Shown here: one piece after another, positions 62,435-64,000 of the stretch
How the letters are laid out: each line of letters begins with the position of its first letter
Numbering within the stretch: the stretch's first letter is position 1
Position numbers and translations under genes: made by a program
Assembly: GCF_900186615.1 (NCBI RefSeq)
Contig: NZ_LT896588.1
Coordinates: forward strand, 2,464,729-2,528,728
Reading direction: 5' to 3'
DNA length: 64,000 bases
Source: Parabacteroides bouchesdurhonensis
GTDB lineage: Bacteria > Bacteroidota > Bacteroidia > Bacteroidales > Tannerellaceae
Notes under the pieces: generated by a model
Databases searched by the model: none
Seen by the model: only the letters and a program-made list of their open reading frames with translations
What the model was told of the DNA's origin: nothing

Positions 62435-64000
62435 ATGATTAACCGAGAATTAATTAATCCTCAAAGCATCGTAGTGGTGGGAGGCTCTAATAATGTACAT
62501 AAGCCAGGCGGCCGCTTGGTTCGCAACTTGCTGGATGGTAAATACAAAGGCGATTTGTATGTGGTAAATGCAAAAGAAACGGATGTACAAGGAGTAAAAT
62601 CGTATCCCTCTGTACGTGATATTCCGGATACGGAGCTAGCTATTATTTCTATTCCCAGTAAATCTTGTCCGGAGGTAATGGAAGTCTTGGTTAAGGAAAA
62701 AGGAGTAAAGGCTTTTATTGTCATATCGGCAGGTTTTGGGGAAGAAACGCATGACGGCGCTATATTGGAACAACAGATGCTTGATATTGTGAATGGAGCG
62801 AATGCGTCGTTGATAGGCCCTAATTGTATCGGTGTGATGAATATGAATTACCATGGGGTTTTCACCCAGCCTATTCCTGAGTTTCATCCTGATGGGGTGG
62901 ACTTTATATCCAGCTCTGGTGGAACAGCCTTGTTTATTATAGAGTCTGCTCTAACAAAAGGACTTCGGTTTTCTTCTGTCTGGTCGGTGGGTAACTCAAA
63001 GCAGAACGGAGTGGAAGAGATTCTGGAATACATGGACCGTAATTTTGATCCGGTATTGGATTCTAAAATAAAGATGCTTTATATCGAGCAAATAAAGAAT
63101 CCCGATAAACTATTATACCATGCTTCTTCGCTGATACATAAAGGATGCAAGATTGCTGCCATTAAAGCAGGTAGTACAGAGTCCGGTAAGCGGGCTGCCT
63201 CTTCTCATACGGGAGCGATTGCCAATTCGGATTCGGCTGTTGAGGCTTTGTTCCGTAAGGCGGGTATTGTACGTTGTTTCAGCCGTGAGGAATTGACTAC
63301 GGTAGCCAGTATATTTACCTTGAAAGAAGTAAAAGGTAAAAATTGTGCGATCGTGACACATGCCGGAGGTCCGGCCGTTATGTTGGCGGATGCATTGTCT
63401 AAAGGACGGATCAATGTTCCTAACCTGGAAGGCCCGATAGCGGATGAGCTGAAGTCTAAGTTATATCCGGGAGCAGCGGTAGGAAATCCGATTGATATAA
63501 TCGGAACAGGCACACCAGAGCATTTGGCAACGGCTATTGATTATTGCGAGAATAAGTTTGAGGATATAGACTTAATAGTGGTTATATTCGGTAGTCCGGG
63601 CCTTGTTAAGCTTTATGATACATATGAAGTGTTGCATAAAAAGATGGAAGAATGTAAAAAGCCTATCTTTCCTATTTTACCATCTATAGTAACGGCCGGT
63701 CCGGAAGTAAAGAGTTTTGTGAAAAAGGGGCATGTTAACTTCTCCGACGAAGTAACCTTGGGAACAGCTCTTTCACGTGTTATAAATACGCCTAAGCCAG
63801 CCAGTATGGATATCCAGTTATATGGTGTGGATGTTCCGGAGGTTCGTCGCATTATAGACCGTTTGTCGGGTAGTGGTTATTTGAACTCGGAAGAAGTTCG
63901 TATATTATTGAGAGCCGCTAATATTCCGTTGGTGGAAGAGTTTACTTCTACCGATAAGGACGAGTTGCTTGCTTTTGCCAGGAAAGTGAAGTATCCTGTT
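62435..64000 (+). CDS. ADP-forming acyl-CoA (acetate-CoA) synthetase, 3' end outside window
   Basis: 522 codons are present and the frame is open to the window edge. The N-terminal CoA-binding Rossmann part (IVVVGGSNN, ISAGFGEE, GPNCIGVMN) is followed by ligase-CoA domains: SSSGGTALFI and the phosphohistidine H258 in ASSHTGAIANSD. After about residue 470 the start of the ATP-grasp beta part appears (LNSEEVRILLRAANIPLVEE). The enzyme turns acetyl-CoA or other acyl-CoA, ADP and phosphate into acid, CoA and ATP, a substrate-level phosphorylation step downstream of PFOR. Alpha and beta parts appear fused. Substrate range unknown. Confidence 0.92.
   Translation, partial: MINRELINPQSIVVVGGSNNVHKPGGRLVRNLLDGKYKGDLYVVNAKETDVQGVKSYPSVRDIPDTELAIISIPSKSCPEVMEVLVKEKGVKAFIVISAGFGEETHDGAILEQQMLDIVNGANASLIGPNCIGVMNMNYHGVFTQPIPEFHPDGVDFISSSGGTALFIIESALTKGLRFSSVWSVGNSKQNGVEEILEYMDRNFDPVLDSKIKMLYIEQIKNPDKLLYHASSLIHKGCKIAAIKAGSTESGKRAASSHTGAIANSDSAVEALFRKAGIVRCFSREELTTVASIFTLKEVKGKNCAIVTHAGGPAVMLADALSKGRINVPNLEGPIADELKSKLYPGAAVGNPIDIIGTGTPEHLATAIDYCENKFEDIDLIVVIFGSPGLVKLYDTYEVLHKKMEECKKPIFPILPSIVTAGPEVKSFVKKGHVNFSDEVTLGTALSRVINTPKPASMDIQLYGVDVPEVRRIIDRLSGSGYLNSEEVRILLRAANIPLVEEFTSTDKDELLAFARKVKYPV

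Overview
The window reads as chromosomal DNA of an anaerobic Bacteroidales bacterium. The evidence is the repeated Bacteroidetes -7 promoter element (TAnnTTTG), near-absence of Shine-Dalgarno sequences, Bacteroides-type lipoprotein signals, and typical genes (GH92, GH172, pyruvate:ferredoxin oxidoreductase, YidE/AspT-type transporter, ROK kinase). A Parabacteroides/Tannerellaceae-like host is my best guess, mainly because a group 1 [NiFe] hydrogenase sits beside a glycerol operon; this is an inference. No tRNA, rRNA, phage, IS element or CRISPR array was seen.

Layout. 1-5.8 kb: tail of sbcC, a CPA2 cation:proton antiporter, then glgB-manA. 5.9-15.5 kb: two tandem AraC regulators and an exported CMD/cupin protein on the minus strand, divergent from a seven-gene plus-strand operon (Fe-S flavoprotein, two paralogous alpha/beta hydrolases, aldo/keto reductase, cyclophilin-like lipoprotein, DUF3737 beta-helix, MalY/PatB aminotransferase). 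This looks like an inducible redox/electrophile or sulfur-compound module. 15.6-21.3 kb: GH92, GH172 and a tandem GH43 protein, a small exported glycan-cleaving set without SusC/SusD. 21.3-33 kb: housekeeping genes (radA, FAD oxidoreductase, exported cyclophilin, YidE-type transporter, ROK kinase, an unknown exported protein, recQ, recJ). 33-38 kb: tight operon tsaC, polyprenyl sugar-phosphate transferase, ClC channel, fmt. 38-41.5 kb: catalase preceded by an orphan PAS histidine kinase with a cysteine cluster. 42-48 kb: ilvE, an AAA/DUF4143 ATPase with an altered Walker B, and the 1183-residue pyruvate:ferredoxin oxidoreductase. 48.2-52.1 kb: glpD-glpK-glpF. 52.1-62.4 kb: a complete [NiFe] hydrogenase locus, with hypC-hypD-hypE-small-large-cytochrome b-protease on the minus strand and hypF-hypA-hypB divergent on the plus strand. 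62.4-64 kb: 5' part of an ADP-forming acyl-CoA synthetase.

Two points stand out. First, the hydrogenase small subunit carries both extra cysteines that define the six-cysteine proximal cluster of oxygen-tolerant hydrogenases, unexpected in a presumed strict anaerobe. Second, four places (radA 3' end, upstream of ilvE, inside hypD, and the hypC/hypF divergent region) contain tandem arrays with the same 22-bp period and dyad-symmetric units, but belonging to three unrelated sequence families; one copy lies in frame within the hypD coding sequence. These arrays are the best candidate here for an undescribed element class.

Metabolically, pyruvate oxidation (PFOR), ADP-forming acyl-CoA synthetase, glycerol-3-phosphate oxidation and H2 oxidation through a cytochrome b all feed or drain reduced carriers in an anaerobic, probably menaquinone/fumarate-based, energy metabolism.
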